Assembly (NCBI GenBank): GCA_963677885.1
Contig: OY782500.1
Span: forward strand, 4,960,001 to 5,024,000
Reading direction: 5' to 3'
DNA from: UBA1351 sp963677885
Lineage (GTDB): Bacteria; Bacillota; Clostridia; Lachnospirales; Vallitaleaceae
Length of the DNA: 64,000 nt
This document shows, one piece after another, positions 1 to 7,737 of the stretch. The notes below the pieces were generated by a model. That model had not been told where the DNA came from. It did no database searches and saw only the letters and a list, made by a program, of their open reading frames with translations. The translations under genes and the position numbers were made by a program. Every line of letters begins with the position of its first letter. Position 1 is the stretch's first letter.

Positions 1-1008
1 CCTATTTATCAGGCCCTTAACTGCTACAAGGACCTGGTCCTTGTAACATCTACTTATGGGCTGTATAGTAAAATGAGTCGTCAGGTAATGGAAATATTTG
101 ACGCCTATACACCTCTTAAGGAACAATTGTCCATTGATGAAGCTTTTTTGGATATGACAGGTAGTGAACACCTTTTCGGACCGCCTCTTGAGGCTGCAAA
201 AAAAATTCAGGACCAAATATTTCGTCAACTTGATTTAGGATGTTCCATAGGTATATCCAATAATAAACTCTTGGCAAAAATGGCTTCAGATATGAAGAAA
301 CCTATGGGGATCACGACCTTATATCCTAGTGAAATAGAAAGGAAAATGTGGGGGATGCCCGTTGGCGAACTCTACGGCGTAGGTAAAAAGTCGGTTCCCA
401 AGTTGGAATCCATAGGTATAAAAACAATAGGAGACCTGGCTAAGGCTGACCCTGTAAGACTGGAAAATGCCTTCGGTAGCAAGTCTTCTTCTTATATGAT
501 TGGTGCAGCCAATGGTAGGGGAAAAGATATTTTAGTTCCTTCCGGGACGATTCAAACCAAAAGTGTTGGTAATGAACTGACTTACAGTAAAGATATTCAT
601 GAGCTGGAAAGAATCAAAAATGAACTCCTGCTTCTAGCTGATACCGTTGGACACCGGCTTAGGCACAAAATGTTGAAGGGAAGAACCCTCCAAATTAAGA
701 TTAAGTACAATGATTTTACAGTTATCACAAGGTCGACGACTTTTTCAAAACCAACGGACTCAACAGATTATATTTTTAGTCAGGCCTTTCAATTGATGAA
801 GGATAATAGAGGGAAAAAGCCCATTAGGCTACTTGGAATCTCTTTATCTAATTTTGAAAGTGACATAAGTTCCCAAATATCACTGTTTGAAATGGAGGAG
901 GAGACGGAGTCAAAAGTTGACTTTATGGTTGATCGTGTTAGGGATAAATTTGGATATGATGCTATTAAACGAGGATCATTACTTGACCGAAAACATGGAA
1001 AAATTTAA
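1..1008 (+). CDS. dinB: DNA polymerase IV (DinB/UmuC, Y-family), 5' end missing
   Basis: Y-family translesion polymerase that extends primers across damaged template. The open frame runs in from base 1 without a stop, so the gene starts outside the window and the ATG at 73 is internal. The text just before it (PIYQALNCYKDL..., then YTPLKEQLSIDEAFLDMTGS) is the conserved Y-family catalytic stretch, in which the Asp-Glu of SIDEAFLD bind metal. It is followed by the IGISNNKLLAKMASDMKKP motif, the thumb helix-hairpin-helix (LYGVGKKSVPKLESIGIKTIGDLA) and the C-terminal little-finger domain. The gene ends at a strong terminator shared with the convergent neighbour. Any LexA box would lie upstream of the window. 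Confidence 0.95.
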   Translation, partial: PIYQALNCYKDLVLVTSTYGLYSKMSRQVMEIFDAYTPLKEQLSIDEAFLDMTGSEHLFGPPLEAAKKIQDQIFRQLDLGCSIGISNNKLLAKMASDMKKPMGITTLYPSEIERKMWGMPVGELYGVGKKSVPKLESIGIKTIGDLAKADPVRLENAFGSKSSSYMIGAANGRGKDILVPSGTIQTKSVGNELTYSKDIHELERIKNELLLLADTVGHRLRHKMLKGRTLQIKIKYNDFTVITRSTTFSKPTDSTDYIFSQAFQLMKDNRGKKPIRLLGISLSNFESDISSQISLFEMEEETESKVDFMVDRVRDKFGYDAIKRGSLLDRKHGKI

Positions 1009-1040
1009 GATATATCAGTCAATCGTTCAGTATAGGTTAT

Positions 1041-1070
1041 AAAAAATCCCGAGACTAGTCTCGGGATTTT
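1041..1070. terminator. bidirectional intrinsic terminator between dinB and the nucleoid-associated protein gene
   Basis: A perfect 20-base palindrome (TCCCGAGACT and its complement) flanked by A6 on the left and T4 on the right sits between two convergent genes, so it can end transcripts from both sides. Confidence 0.85.
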
Positions 1071-1084
1071 GTGTTTGACTATTT

Positions 1085-2098
1085 CTATAAAATTTTGTTG
1101 ATATCTTTAAGGACGATGGAAATCTTGCCGTTTGGTTCAGTAACAAATTCCATTTTTGTGGGATTGTTATAGAACTCCATAGGTATTTTGATTTCGATAC
1201 CGTCATCAGTCTTAATTCGCTGCTTCTCAAAGGACCGCTTGATAGTCTTTTCAGTCATGGTTATCTTGGGTTCTTCAACACCTTTTTTCTCCAAGGTTTC
1301 AAAAAACACTTCTTTCACTTCTTCTTGGGCAGGAAAAGCTTCCTTGGCAAATTTTTCCAGATTCAGTTCGCCGGTTTCTTCCAAACATTCATAGAGCTTT
1401 TCAGTGATTTCGGCTTTTTTTTCAATGTTTTCATCGAAGAATTTTCTGGAAACCCTGTTGGCAGCAGTCTTTACTGCGTTGAACTTCTCCTTGGAAGAGA
1501 GTTTGGTGTGGCACTTAAAGAATAGCTTGGATAAATAAAGTTTTTTCTCACCATCAATTTCATAAAGCTTATCCAGTACATCGACTGTCAAATCTTCCAG
1601 GTTGATGATTGCACCTTCAGATACCCTTTGTCCGGTGTTTGGTAGAGTAGTCCTGTGTTGAATAATGGTATTGACGTTCACTTCAGATTCATAATCGGTA
1701 AAATGAATATAGGTAGATTGGTAGTTTAACTTTAAGAGTGCCAAGTAATCATTCTGGCGGTAGCGGTATTTAACCACAGCAAGGTCTGCAGACGGTACGT
1801 TCACATTAGCTGACATGATGGCAAATAGTTGGCCAGCAATCTGCTTGGTAAAATTGACAAAATCTGTTTTTTCGTCCTTATATTCCTTAAGATAGGAGTA
1901 GAACATATTGTAGTCTTCATCAAAGACACATTGTTTGATACCATCATCGTTCATGGTTTTTACAATATGTGAAGCGAAGAATTCATTGATATCTACTGCT
2001 GTTGGCATTTCATCCATGGACATCACTGGAATGGACATAGAGGTATCTAGTATATGGACAATTATATTTTTGATAAGGATATCTTCTAATTGAATCAT
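1085..2098 (-). CDS. nucleoid-associated protein, NdpA/YejK family (PF04245-like)
   Basis: A 337-residue soluble protein with the layout of the NdpA (37-kDa nucleoid-associated protein) family: an N-terminal segment beginning IQLEDILIKNIIVHILD, a middle alpha/beta region with LAVVKYRYRQNDYLALLKLNY, and a charged C-terminus. The family is thought to bind the nucleoid, but its role in Firmicutes is unclear. The start is odd. The only good Shine-Dalgarno (AAAGGAG, complement of 2135-2141) is 36 nt upstream of the ATG. A small hairpin (CAGAC/GTCTG, 2114-2127) lies between them, and an in-frame stop rules out a longer protein. Confidence 0.75.
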   Translation of the reverse strand: MIQLEDILIKNIIVHILDTSMSIPVMSMDEMPTAVDINEFFASHIVKTMNDDGIKQCVFDEDYNMFYSYLKEYKDEKTDFVNFTKQIAGQLFAIMSANVNVPSADLAVVKYRYRQNDYLALLKLNYQSTYIHFTDYESEVNVNTIIQHRTTLPNTGQRVSEGAIINLEDLTVDVLDKLYEIDGEKKLYLSKLFFKCHTKLSSKEKFNAVKTAANRVSRKFFDENIEKKAEITEKLYECLEETGELNLEKFAKEAFPAQEEVKEVFFETLEKKGVEEPKITMTEKTIKRSFEKQRIKTDDGIEIKIPMEFYNNPTKMEFVTEPNGKISIVLKDINKIL

Positions 2099-2112
2099 GG
2101 GTTTAGTCTATA

Positions 2113-2141
2113 CCAGACGGGGGTCTGATACGATCTCCTTT
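2113..2141 (-). promoter_or_regulatory. hairpin separating a distant Shine-Dalgarno from the NdpA-family start codon
   Basis: On the minus strand the leader reads AAAGGAG, then a hairpin CAGAC-CCCC-GTCTG, then about 15 nt to the ATG at 2098. Folding would shorten the distance between SD and start. This is read from the sequence; the functional meaning is inference. Confidence 0.4.
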
Positions 2142-2224
2142 CAGAGCCAGGTGGTAAAGATATGTAACTGGCTGAATTTGCTACATTAGATTATAACATA
2201 ATCAAGGGAATAGATACCAGAGTA

Positions 2225-2252
2225 TTTACATTTTGACAACCGATGGTATAAT
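2225..2252 (+). promoter_or_regulatory. sigma-A type promoter for small membrane protein
   Basis: TTTACA (2225-2230), 16-bp spacer, TATAAT (2247-2252), about 40 bp ahead of the start at 2291. Confidence 0.6.
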
Positions 2253-2290
2253 GTTAATAACGAACACTAGATGACCTTAGGAGAGATATT

Positions 2291-2452
2291 ATGTTGGAAT
2301 ATAACGAAAAAGTATATAAGAAGATTACAAATGCAGGTTCAGCAGGCATTGTACTAGGTGTTTTGGTGATTATTAGTGGTATTACACTAGGTACCTTATC
2401 CATCGTATTTGGTGGTAATATGTTGGCAATAAGAAAACATTTAGTCGATTAA
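2291..2452 (+). CDS. small single-pass membrane protein, 53 aa
   Basis: A short open frame that begins MLEYNEKVYK and has one hydrophobic segment (about residues 17-42, GSAGIVLGVLVIISGITLG and on), ending in a short basic tail (IRKHLVD). It has its own promoter, an AGGAGAG ribosome binding site at 2279-2285 and a terminator right after the stop, which together argue that it is real. I do not recognise a family. It could be a regulatory or stress small membrane protein. Confidence 0.6.
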   Translation: MLEYNEKVYKKITNAGSAGIVLGVLVIISGITLGTLSIVFGGNMLAIRKHLVD

Positions 2453-2484
2453 TGGTTTATAGCGATATTTGAATAAAAGAGTAG

Positions 2485-2506
2485 GCAGCAATTATTGCTG
2501 CTTTTT
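2485..2506 (+). terminator. intrinsic terminator after the 53-aa gene
   Basis: GCAGCAAT/ATTGCTGC stem followed by T5. Confidence 0.8.
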
Positions 2507-2509
2507 CTA

Positions 2510-2547
2510 TTGACAGACTATACCGTTCGGTATATAATAATCGGTAT
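2510..2547 (+). promoter_or_regulatory. promoter of the TetR gene with embedded operator
   Basis: TTGACA (2510-2515), 17-bp spacer, TATAAT (2533-2538). A palindrome-like site TATACCGTTCGGTATA fills the spacer and the start of the -10, and an extra CGGTATA half-site lies just downstream. The 12-bp core TACCGTTCGGTA (2521-2532) recurs exactly, as its reverse complement, upstream of the next gene at 3230-3241. This supports autoregulation by the TetR protein. Confidence 0.75.
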
Positions 2548-2611
2548 AGAAATCAAAGATCGATTTTGCAAAATCAGGGACTTAATATAGAAAAGAAAGC
2601 TGAGGTGAAGA

Positions 2612-3187
2612 ATGGATAAAAGACAGATGATTATGGAAAATGCCTTGACTCTTTTTGCCAGAGAAGGTTATGAAGGCTGTGGGGTCATGAAGATTGTCAC
2701 TGAATCTCAAGTAACCAAGCCTACCTTATATCATTATTTCGGTAGTAAAGAAGGTGTTCTAAGATCCATATATGAATTTTATTTCAGTGAATTCTTGAAT
2801 AAACTGGCAGCTGATATCAAATATCAAGATAATTTGATGATTGCCATCTCTGAAATCATAAGTCTTTATACTGACTTTGCCTATCAAAGTCCTGACTTTT
2901 ATTGGTTGACAGCCCATCTTAGACGGGGACCAAGAGAAAGCGAGAGCTACTTGATTGTTGCTGATTATCATATGAGAGAACGTGACATACTGGAAAATTT
3001 TATGAAGGACGTGTCCAGTGTTCATATGAATCTTAAAGGAATGGAAGGTCAACTGACAAGAAATCTCCACAATCTGATTTCAGGTCTTGTCGAAGAGAAA
3101 ATCTTAACTGGCTTAGGCAATAAAATAGATGACCATGATATTACCCTTTTAACCAAACAATTCCTATATGGTATCTTCTCCCTCTAG
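2612..3187 (+). CDS. TetR/AcrR family transcriptional regulator
   Basis: A 191-residue regulator. The N-terminus (residues 1-50, RQMIMENALTLFAREGY... VTKPTLYHYFGSKEGVL) is a textbook TetR helix-turn-helix, and the rest is a helical ligand-binding domain without a recognised ligand signature. Its promoter holds a TACCGTTCGGTA site, and the same site inverted lies 21 bp before the downstream glucosidase gene. The simplest reading is a repressor that controls itself and that gene, perhaps responding to a sugar or glycoside. The ligand is unknown. Confidence 0.88.
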   Translation: MDKRQMIMENALTLFAREGYEGCGVMKIVTESQVTKPTLYHYFGSKEGVLRSIYEFYFSEFLNKLAADIKYQDNLMIAISEIISLYTDFAYQSPDFYWLTAHLRRGPRESESYLIVADYHMRERDILENFMKDVSSVHMNLKGMEGQLTRNLHNLISGLVEEKILTGLGNKIDDHDITLLTKQFLYGIFSL

Positions 3188-3229
3188 AAGTAGAGGAGCT
3201 ATCATATAGGTTTTTATAAAACACAACTA

Positions 3230-3241
3230 TACCGAACGGTA
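3230..3241 (+). promoter_or_regulatory. second TetR operator, ahead of the GH13 gene
   Basis: TACCGAACGGTA is the exact reverse complement of the 12-bp core in the TetR promoter. It sits in the 74-bp gap between the TetR and GH13 genes, and I see no convincing promoter hexamers there. Confidence 0.65.
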
Positions 3242-3261
3242 AGCAAATAAAGGAGAATACA

Positions 3262-4593
3262 ATGAAAAATTATCAATTCTATCATATCTATCCTTTGGGA
3301 ATGCTTGATAAACTGAATAAGGATGACAAAAACAATGGATTAAATAATGGAAGACAACTCGAGGATTTAGTCAAGTTTACACCGCATTTGGAGTCCATGC
3401 ATATTAATGGTGTCTATTTGGGTCCTGTTTTTATGAGTGAGAGCCATGGTTACGATACCATATCCTATTATGAAGTGGATGGACGGCTTGGTGATAATGA
3501 CCAGCTAAAATTCTTGGTTAGCTATTGGAAAAACAGAGGTATAGATACTATTTTGGATTGTGTATTTAATCATGTATCAAGACAGTTTTTTGCCTTTGAT
3601 GATGTTCTTAATAAGGGGAAAGAATCATCCTATAGGGATTGGTTTGGCATTGATTGGAAGGGTAACAACAAGTACGGTGACGGCTTCTCCTATGACACTT
3701 GGGATGGCCATGAGGCCTTGGTTAAACTAAACCTAAATAACCGACAGGTTAGGGACTACTTAATTGAAGTGGCATCTTTTTGGGTAGATACTTTTGATAT
3801 AGCCGGTCTTCGAATGGATGCAGCTGATGTGATGGATAGAAGTTTTCTAAAGGAACTGGTTGTGGCAATGAAGGCAAAAAAGGAAGACTTTATCTTTATA
3901 GGTGAAATGGTTCAGGATGGTCATGAAAAGCTCTTAAAAGAAACCGGTATGGATTCAACGACAAATTACGAGTGTTATAAAGGCTTGTACTCCAGCCTTA
4001 ACGACTCAAATTATCACGAGATTGCCTATAGCTTTAGACGATTGATGGGCAGTACCGGTTTGGTCAAAGACTATCATATGTATAATTTTGTAGATAATCA
4101 TGATGTGAATCGGGTAGCTGGTCAACTCCACAAAGAAGCCCACCTCTATCCCCTGTATATCATGCTGTATACCATGAAGGGATATCCATCCCTTTACTAC
4201 CGGTCAGAAATAGGTGACAGGGGATTAAGGACAAATACTTCGGATATGGACTTGAGAAAACCTTTTGAACTTTCGGATCTTGAGGGAGACCAGCCACTGG
4301 TTAGGACGATACAGAAGCTGTCGGCTATTCGCAAGTACCATCCTGCTTTTGCCTATGGAACATATGAAGAAATACACGTAGACCATACCCTAATCGGCTA
4401 TATTAGAAGTTATCAAGGAAGAAACTTTATGGTATTTATTAACAGTGACGACAGGGAGTCCGTTATTGACAAAAGTTTAATCAGTCACTGGAAGGGCAAA
4501 TATGGATTAGACGGTTATGATCTACTCAGTGACCAACATATTGAAGAAGGCCATATGACGGTTCATGGTAATTGGGCAAGAATTATCTGCTAG
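3262..4593 (+). CDS. GH13 alpha-amylase family glucosidase (cytoplasmic)
   Basis: A 443-residue enzyme with all four GH13 conserved regions: DCVFNH (99-104), GLRMDAADV with the nucleophile Asp186, FIGEM with the acid/base Glu215, and FVDNHD with Asp281 stabilising the transition state. There is no signal peptide, so it should act on internal alpha-glucans or malto-oligosaccharides. It is shorter than cyclomaltodextrinases and lacks the N-terminal accessory domain they carry; the C-terminal beta domain is short. The start has a good AAAGGAG site. It is co-oriented with the TetR gene and shares its operator. The exact substrate cannot be fixed from sequence. Confidence 0.85.
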   Translation: MKNYQFYHIYPLGMLDKLNKDDKNNGLNNGRQLEDLVKFTPHLESMHINGVYLGPVFMSESHGYDTISYYEVDGRLGDNDQLKFLVSYWKNRGIDTILDCVFNHVSRQFFAFDDVLNKGKESSYRDWFGIDWKGNNKYGDGFSYDTWDGHEALVKLNLNNRQVRDYLIEVASFWVDTFDIAGLRMDAADVMDRSFLKELVVAMKAKKEDFIFIGEMVQDGHEKLLKETGMDSTTNYECYKGLYSSLNDSNYHEIAYSFRRLMGSTGLVKDYHMYNFVDNHDVNRVAGQLHKEAHLYPLYIMLYTMKGYPSLYYRSEIGDRGLRTNTSDMDLRKPFELSDLEGDQPLVRTIQKLSAIRKYHPAFAYGTYEEIHVDHTLIGYIRSYQGRNFMVFINSDDRESVIDKSLISHWKGKYGLDGYDLLSDQHIEEGHMTVHGNWARIIC

Positions 4594-4734
4594 GAAGATT
4601 CTTGCAATTTCCTTAAACTTACCTTGATGGATTGTAAAATACCAGTCCATAGGCTATAATGAATGGCGAGGATTAATGCCCATTTTTAGGGCCACAGGAA
4701 AGGAATGCATCATGAAGTATGCTGCGAGAAAATC

Positions 4735-4974
4735 ATGAGAATCGATAATGATCTAAGCCTATACTCAATAGTGTCAGTTGTAGTGGGAACCATAAGTATG
4801 TTTTTGTGGTTAATACCGATTATTGGTGTCTTTAGCGCACTTTTTACAATATATTCAGGAGCAAAAGGATATGATTCCGAACAGGGAGGATTGTCAAAAC
4901 TTGGCATCTACTTGGGACTTGTATCCTTGTTGCTCACGATGTTAAGGAGTGGACTTATTAATGGTTTCATCTAA
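4735..4974 (+). CDS. small membrane protein, DUF4190-like
   Basis: About 79 residues with two hydrophobic segments (SLYSIVSVVVGTISMFLWLI... and LSKLGIYLGLVSLLLTML) and a soluble loop YSGAKGYDSEQGGLSK between them, a layout seen in DUF4190-type proteins. The start is uncertain: ATG at 4735 (MRIDND) keeps the membrane core, while ATG at 4705 has a purine-rich site (AGGAAAGGA) that ends only one base before it. It overlaps the downstream VanZ gene by 14 bases, which suggests coupled translation. Confidence 0.6.
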   Translation: MRIDNDLSLYSIVSVVVGTISMFLWLIPIIGVFSALFTIYSGAKGYDSEQGGLSKLGIYLGLVSLLLTMLRSGLINGFI

Positions 4975-5401
4975 AAAATACAAAACCATTAAGTTCTTCC
5001 TTCTCATCCTCTATATGATATTACTGCTTTACCTGGTCTTGTTTTCCGTTGAGTTTGGTCGGGTACATGTTGCAAGAGGCTATAATTTAATCCCCTTTGC
5101 AACCATTAACCGTTATATTAAGTACCGCAGATATTTTACAGAAATCAACTATATGACCAATATCTATGGAAATATAATAGCTTTTGCGCCATTAGGGTAT
5201 TTTATCTTTACCTTTGAAAAAAAGCGCAAGCTAATACATGGCCTTCTTATACCCTTGGTGCTTAGCCTTGGTATTGAAGTTGCCCAGTATATTCTGAGCG
5301 TAGGAAGTTTTGATGTTGATGATATTATCTTGAACACTCTTGGAGGTTTTCTTGTTTATTGCATATTTTTTATTTTATATAAGTTGAATTTGGTTAAATA
5401 G
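4961..5401 (+). CDS. VanZ family membrane protein
   Basis: A 146-residue integral membrane protein with four predicted helices and the VanZ pattern: an N-terminal helix, NLIPFATI, a conserved NIYGNIIAFAPLGYFIF segment, LSLGIEVAQYIL and FDVDDIILNTLGGFLVY. VanZ relatives are linked to glycopeptide and detergent resistance, but most have unknown roles. I chose ATG 4961, which lies 11 bases after AAGGAG, over the GTG at 4949 that overlaps the binding site. It is the middle gene of a compact group of three small membrane genes. Confidence 0.82.
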   Translation: MVSSKKYKTIKFFLLILYMILLLYLVLFSVEFGRVHVARGYNLIPFATINRYIKYRRYFTEINYMTNIYGNIIAFAPLGYFIFTFEKKRKLIHGLLIPLVLSLGIEVAQYILSVGSFDVDDIILNTLGGFLVYCIFFILYKLNLVK

Positions 5402-5409
5402 GTGATTCT

Positions 5410-5727
5410 ATGAAACAGGATGCTATTTTAAAACTTAATCAGAAACCTCACACACCTTTTGGGGTGGCTTCTTTTGGGATTGGGTGCCTGGCCTTTTTAT
5501 TAGCTGGTGTGGCTATCTATCTCTCGACCTTTGAGCTTTCTTCCGAGATCCTTGTAGGTTTTTTGGGGGTGTCTAGTGCCATGCTGACAATTGGTGGATT
5601 TGGGACAGGCATCATCGGTGAAACCAATCAAGAATTGGAACGTTTATACGCCCATTTAGGAATCGGCATGAATGGTATGATGTTGATTTTTCATATTTTT
5701 GTTGTATGGTTTGGTTTTCTCGCCTAA
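5410..5727 (+). CDS. small membrane protein, DUF6142-like
   Basis: 105 residues with a short polar N-terminus (QDAILKLNQKPHTPFGVASF) and three hydrophobic helices. The overall shape matches small Clostridial membrane proteins annotated DUF6142, but the match is by eye only. It starts 8 bases after the VanZ stop, so it is probably in the same transcript, and a terminator hairpin follows at 5785. Confidence 0.6.
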   Translation: MKQDAILKLNQKPHTPFGVASFGIGCLAFLLAGVAIYLSTFELSSEILVGFLGVSSAMLTIGGFGTGIIGETNQELERLYAHLGIGMNGMMLIFHIFVVWFGFLA

Positions 5728-5784
5728 ATATTGAGGCGGTAATCCGGTTTAATTGGTAATAAAGAAAGATGAATTGACACTGTG

Positions 5785-5810
5785 AATGCTGCCCTAAGGC
5801 AGCATTTTCT
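5785..5810 (+). terminator. intrinsic terminator after the small membrane gene group
   Basis: AATGCTGCC/GGCAGCATT stem with a four-base loop, followed by TTCT. Only about 50 bp separate it from the next start, so part of it may act as an attenuator for the MocR gene. Confidence 0.7.
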
Positions 5811-5859
5811 AATTGATTTAGGTGTTCGCATGAATATCCATGAATTTCCAGGAGGCCAT

Positions 5860-7293
5860 ATGGAGAAAATCTTTTTTTTGGATCAAAGTAATAATCCTCT
5901 ATATATAAAACTTTATGATGCGGTTGTCAGTGAAATAAAGGCAGGGCTTTTACTTAAGGATAGCCGAATGCCTTCTGTGAGACAATTGTCCAAATCTATG
6001 AATATATCCCGCAATACGGTTGAATCGGCTTATGGCCAATTGATAGCTGAGGGGTATCTGTATTCCATACCGAAAAAGGGGAATTTTGTCAGTGGTATTG
6101 AAGAACAGCACCTGGCAGAAGTAAGTTTGAGTGGAGATAAAATAATAAAAGCAAACTCTGGTCATGTCCAATCTGCTATGGATCATACTCACATGAAATA
6201 TGACTTCGTCAGTGAATATGTTGAGCCTGAAAAGTTTAATATGATCTTATGGAAGAAAAGTATTCTTCTGGCAATGAACAAGTACGAAGGTGACCTCTAT
6301 CGATATGCCAATCCCTTTGGTGAAGAAGCCTTAAAGGAAGCAATCTGTGATTTTTTTTCACGCACCAGGGGTATTGTTGCAGGACCTGACCAGATTATAA
6401 TAGGGTCTGGATCATCACTCTTGTTAGGCACATTAGCTTCTTTTTTAAAGGATAGGGACTATAGAAGGTTTTATATTGATGAGCCGGGTTTTATAGATGC
6501 CAGAGATGTTTTTTATGAAACAGGTTATGATCTTGAAGGCTTGCCGGTGAGGGATATGCTTCTAAACACAGAAATGCTTAAAGAAAAAGGGAAGGGGATA
6601 CTATTTACATCACCCTCATATCAGTTTCCCTATGGTGAAATTCTACCTGTTGGTAAACGGTTGGAAGTTCTTAATTGGGCCAGAGAGACCGATTCATTTA
6701 TTATCGAAGATGACTATAATAATGAACTTAGGTATGAGGGAAAACCTGTACCGGCACTCCAAGGTCTTACCCATGATGACCGGGTGATTTATCTAGGTGC
6801 TTTTTCAACCATGCTTATTCCGTCTATTAGAATCAGTTTTCTTGTTCTACCTGGCAGCCTTGTTCATGATTATAAAGCAGGTTATTCCCACAAGGTCCAG
6901 ACGGCTTCCAAGTTGGAACAGCTGGCCCTGTCAGAGATGATTAAATCAGGTCTTCTTGCTAAGCACATGCGTAAACTGAAAGCTGGCTATCGGCATAAAA
7001 ATCAATTGCTGAGAGAGCTGTTGGAACAACATTTTTATGAAATCGCCACCTGGCATATTCCTAAAGCGGGTGTGTCCTGTCTTATTCATTTGAAAAAAGA
7101 AGTAGATATGAAGGCCCTGCAAAGGGTAAGTTATGAACGAAATGTTAACATCTGTGGTATTTCTGCATTTATGACAAAAAAAGAGGCAAAACCCCTTGAA
7201 AAAAATCTTGTTTTGAATTATCGTGGTATTAAAGAGCGGGACTTAGAATCCGGAATAATAGAATTAAAGGAGCTCATATGCCGGTTGTATTAG
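5860..7293 (+). CDS. MocR/PdxR-type GntR regulator with aminotransferase-like domain lacking the PLP lysine
   Basis: A 477-residue fusion. Residues 1-75 are a GntR winged helix (PLYIKLYDAVVSEIKAG... MPSVRQLSKSMNISRNTVESAYGQLIAEGYL), and the rest is a fold-type I aminotransferase-like domain with IIEDDYNNELRYEGKPVPALQG and a C-terminal LNYRGI. In MocR proteins the PLP Schiff-base lysine lies in a GTFSK-type motif; here the segment is GAFSTMLIPSIRIS and residue 317 is Thr (codon acc at 6808). The protein may bind PLP non-covalently or sense another ligand. Start: ATG 5860 behind AGGAGG (5850-5855); the longer frame would begin inside the upstream terminator. It overlaps the next gene by 16 bp. 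Confidence 0.88.
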   Translation: MEKIFFLDQSNNPLYIKLYDAVVSEIKAGLLLKDSRMPSVRQLSKSMNISRNTVESAYGQLIAEGYLYSIPKKGNFVSGIEEQHLAEVSLSGDKIIKANSGHVQSAMDHTHMKYDFVSEYVEPEKFNMILWKKSILLAMNKYEGDLYRYANPFGEEALKEAICDFFSRTRGIVAGPDQIIIGSGSSLLLGTLASFLKDRDYRRFYIDEPGFIDARDVFYETGYDLEGLPVRDMLLNTEMLKEKGKGILFTSPSYQFPYGEILPVGKRLEVLNWARETDSFIIEDDYNNELRYEGKPVPALQGLTHDDRVIYLGAFSTMLIPSIRISFLVLPGSLVHDYKAGYSHKVQTASKLEQLALSEMIKSGLLAKHMRKLKAGYRHKNQLLRELLEQHFYEIATWHIPKAGVSCLIHLKKEVDMKALQRVSYERNVNICGISAFMTKKEAKPLEKNLVLNYRGIKERDLESGIIELKELICRLY

Positions 7294-7700
7294 AGATGTT
7301 CCTTTCCCTGAAGGTTTTATTGATTTTAGTATATATTTACATAATGTCTACTGTCATTGTTGTCTTTGGTTTTAAATGGCGAAAGATTTTTCGCCGCTTT
7401 GATGTAAAGTTTCGTGCATCAGTTATGCTTGGGACTTTTATTTTCCTAAGTCAGAGTATTGGGCTTATGGCACAAAGTATCATGTACTTATTTTTTAGGA
7501 TTAATCAAGTGAACATGACAGTGGCGGTGGTCATATTAATGGTAGTTATAGCTATGGTTGCCTGTGATGTCATCTATGTATTTATCAGTAATTATTTATG
7601 GGATCGGTTGGTTATTGGAAGTCAGGATGCACTCAAATTATCTATCACAAGCTTGATATTGGTGACGCCATGGTATTTTTTACTGGAACTTTTTCATTGA
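7278..7700 (+). CDS. unknown four-helix membrane protein, 140 aa
   Basis: Four hydrophobic segments (LSLKVLLILVYIYIMSTVIVVFG, ASVMLGTFIFLSQSIGLMA, MTVAVVILMVVIAMVACDVIYVF and LSITSLILVTPWYFLLEL) separated by short basic loops such as KWRKIFRRFDVKFR. I do not recognise the family. The start overlaps the MocR stop and is preceded by AAAGGAG, so the two are translated from one message, and this membrane protein may be the function the regulator controls. Confidence 0.65.
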   Translation: MPVVLEMFLSLKVLLILVYIYIMSTVIVVFGFKWRKIFRRFDVKFRASVMLGTFIFLSQSIGLMAQSIMYLFFRINQVNMTVAVVILMVVIAMVACDVIYVFISNYLWDRLVIGSQDALKLSITSLILVTPWYFLLELFH

Positions 7701-7737
7701 TGAAATAATATCCCTTTAGCTGCTTAGGAGTGAGTAT

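Noticed and set aside
1188..1525. Plus-strand frames inside the NdpA-family gene
   Set aside because: They are shadows of the minus-strand gene with no binding site or domain.
2233..2252. TTGACA as the -35 for the small membrane gene
   Set aside because: Only 8 bp separate it from TATAAT; TTTACA at 2225-2230 gives a workable 16-bp spacer.
5782..5859. Longer start for the MocR gene
   Set aside because: It begins inside a terminator hairpin; AGGAGG lies before ATG 5860, where the normal GntR sequence begins.
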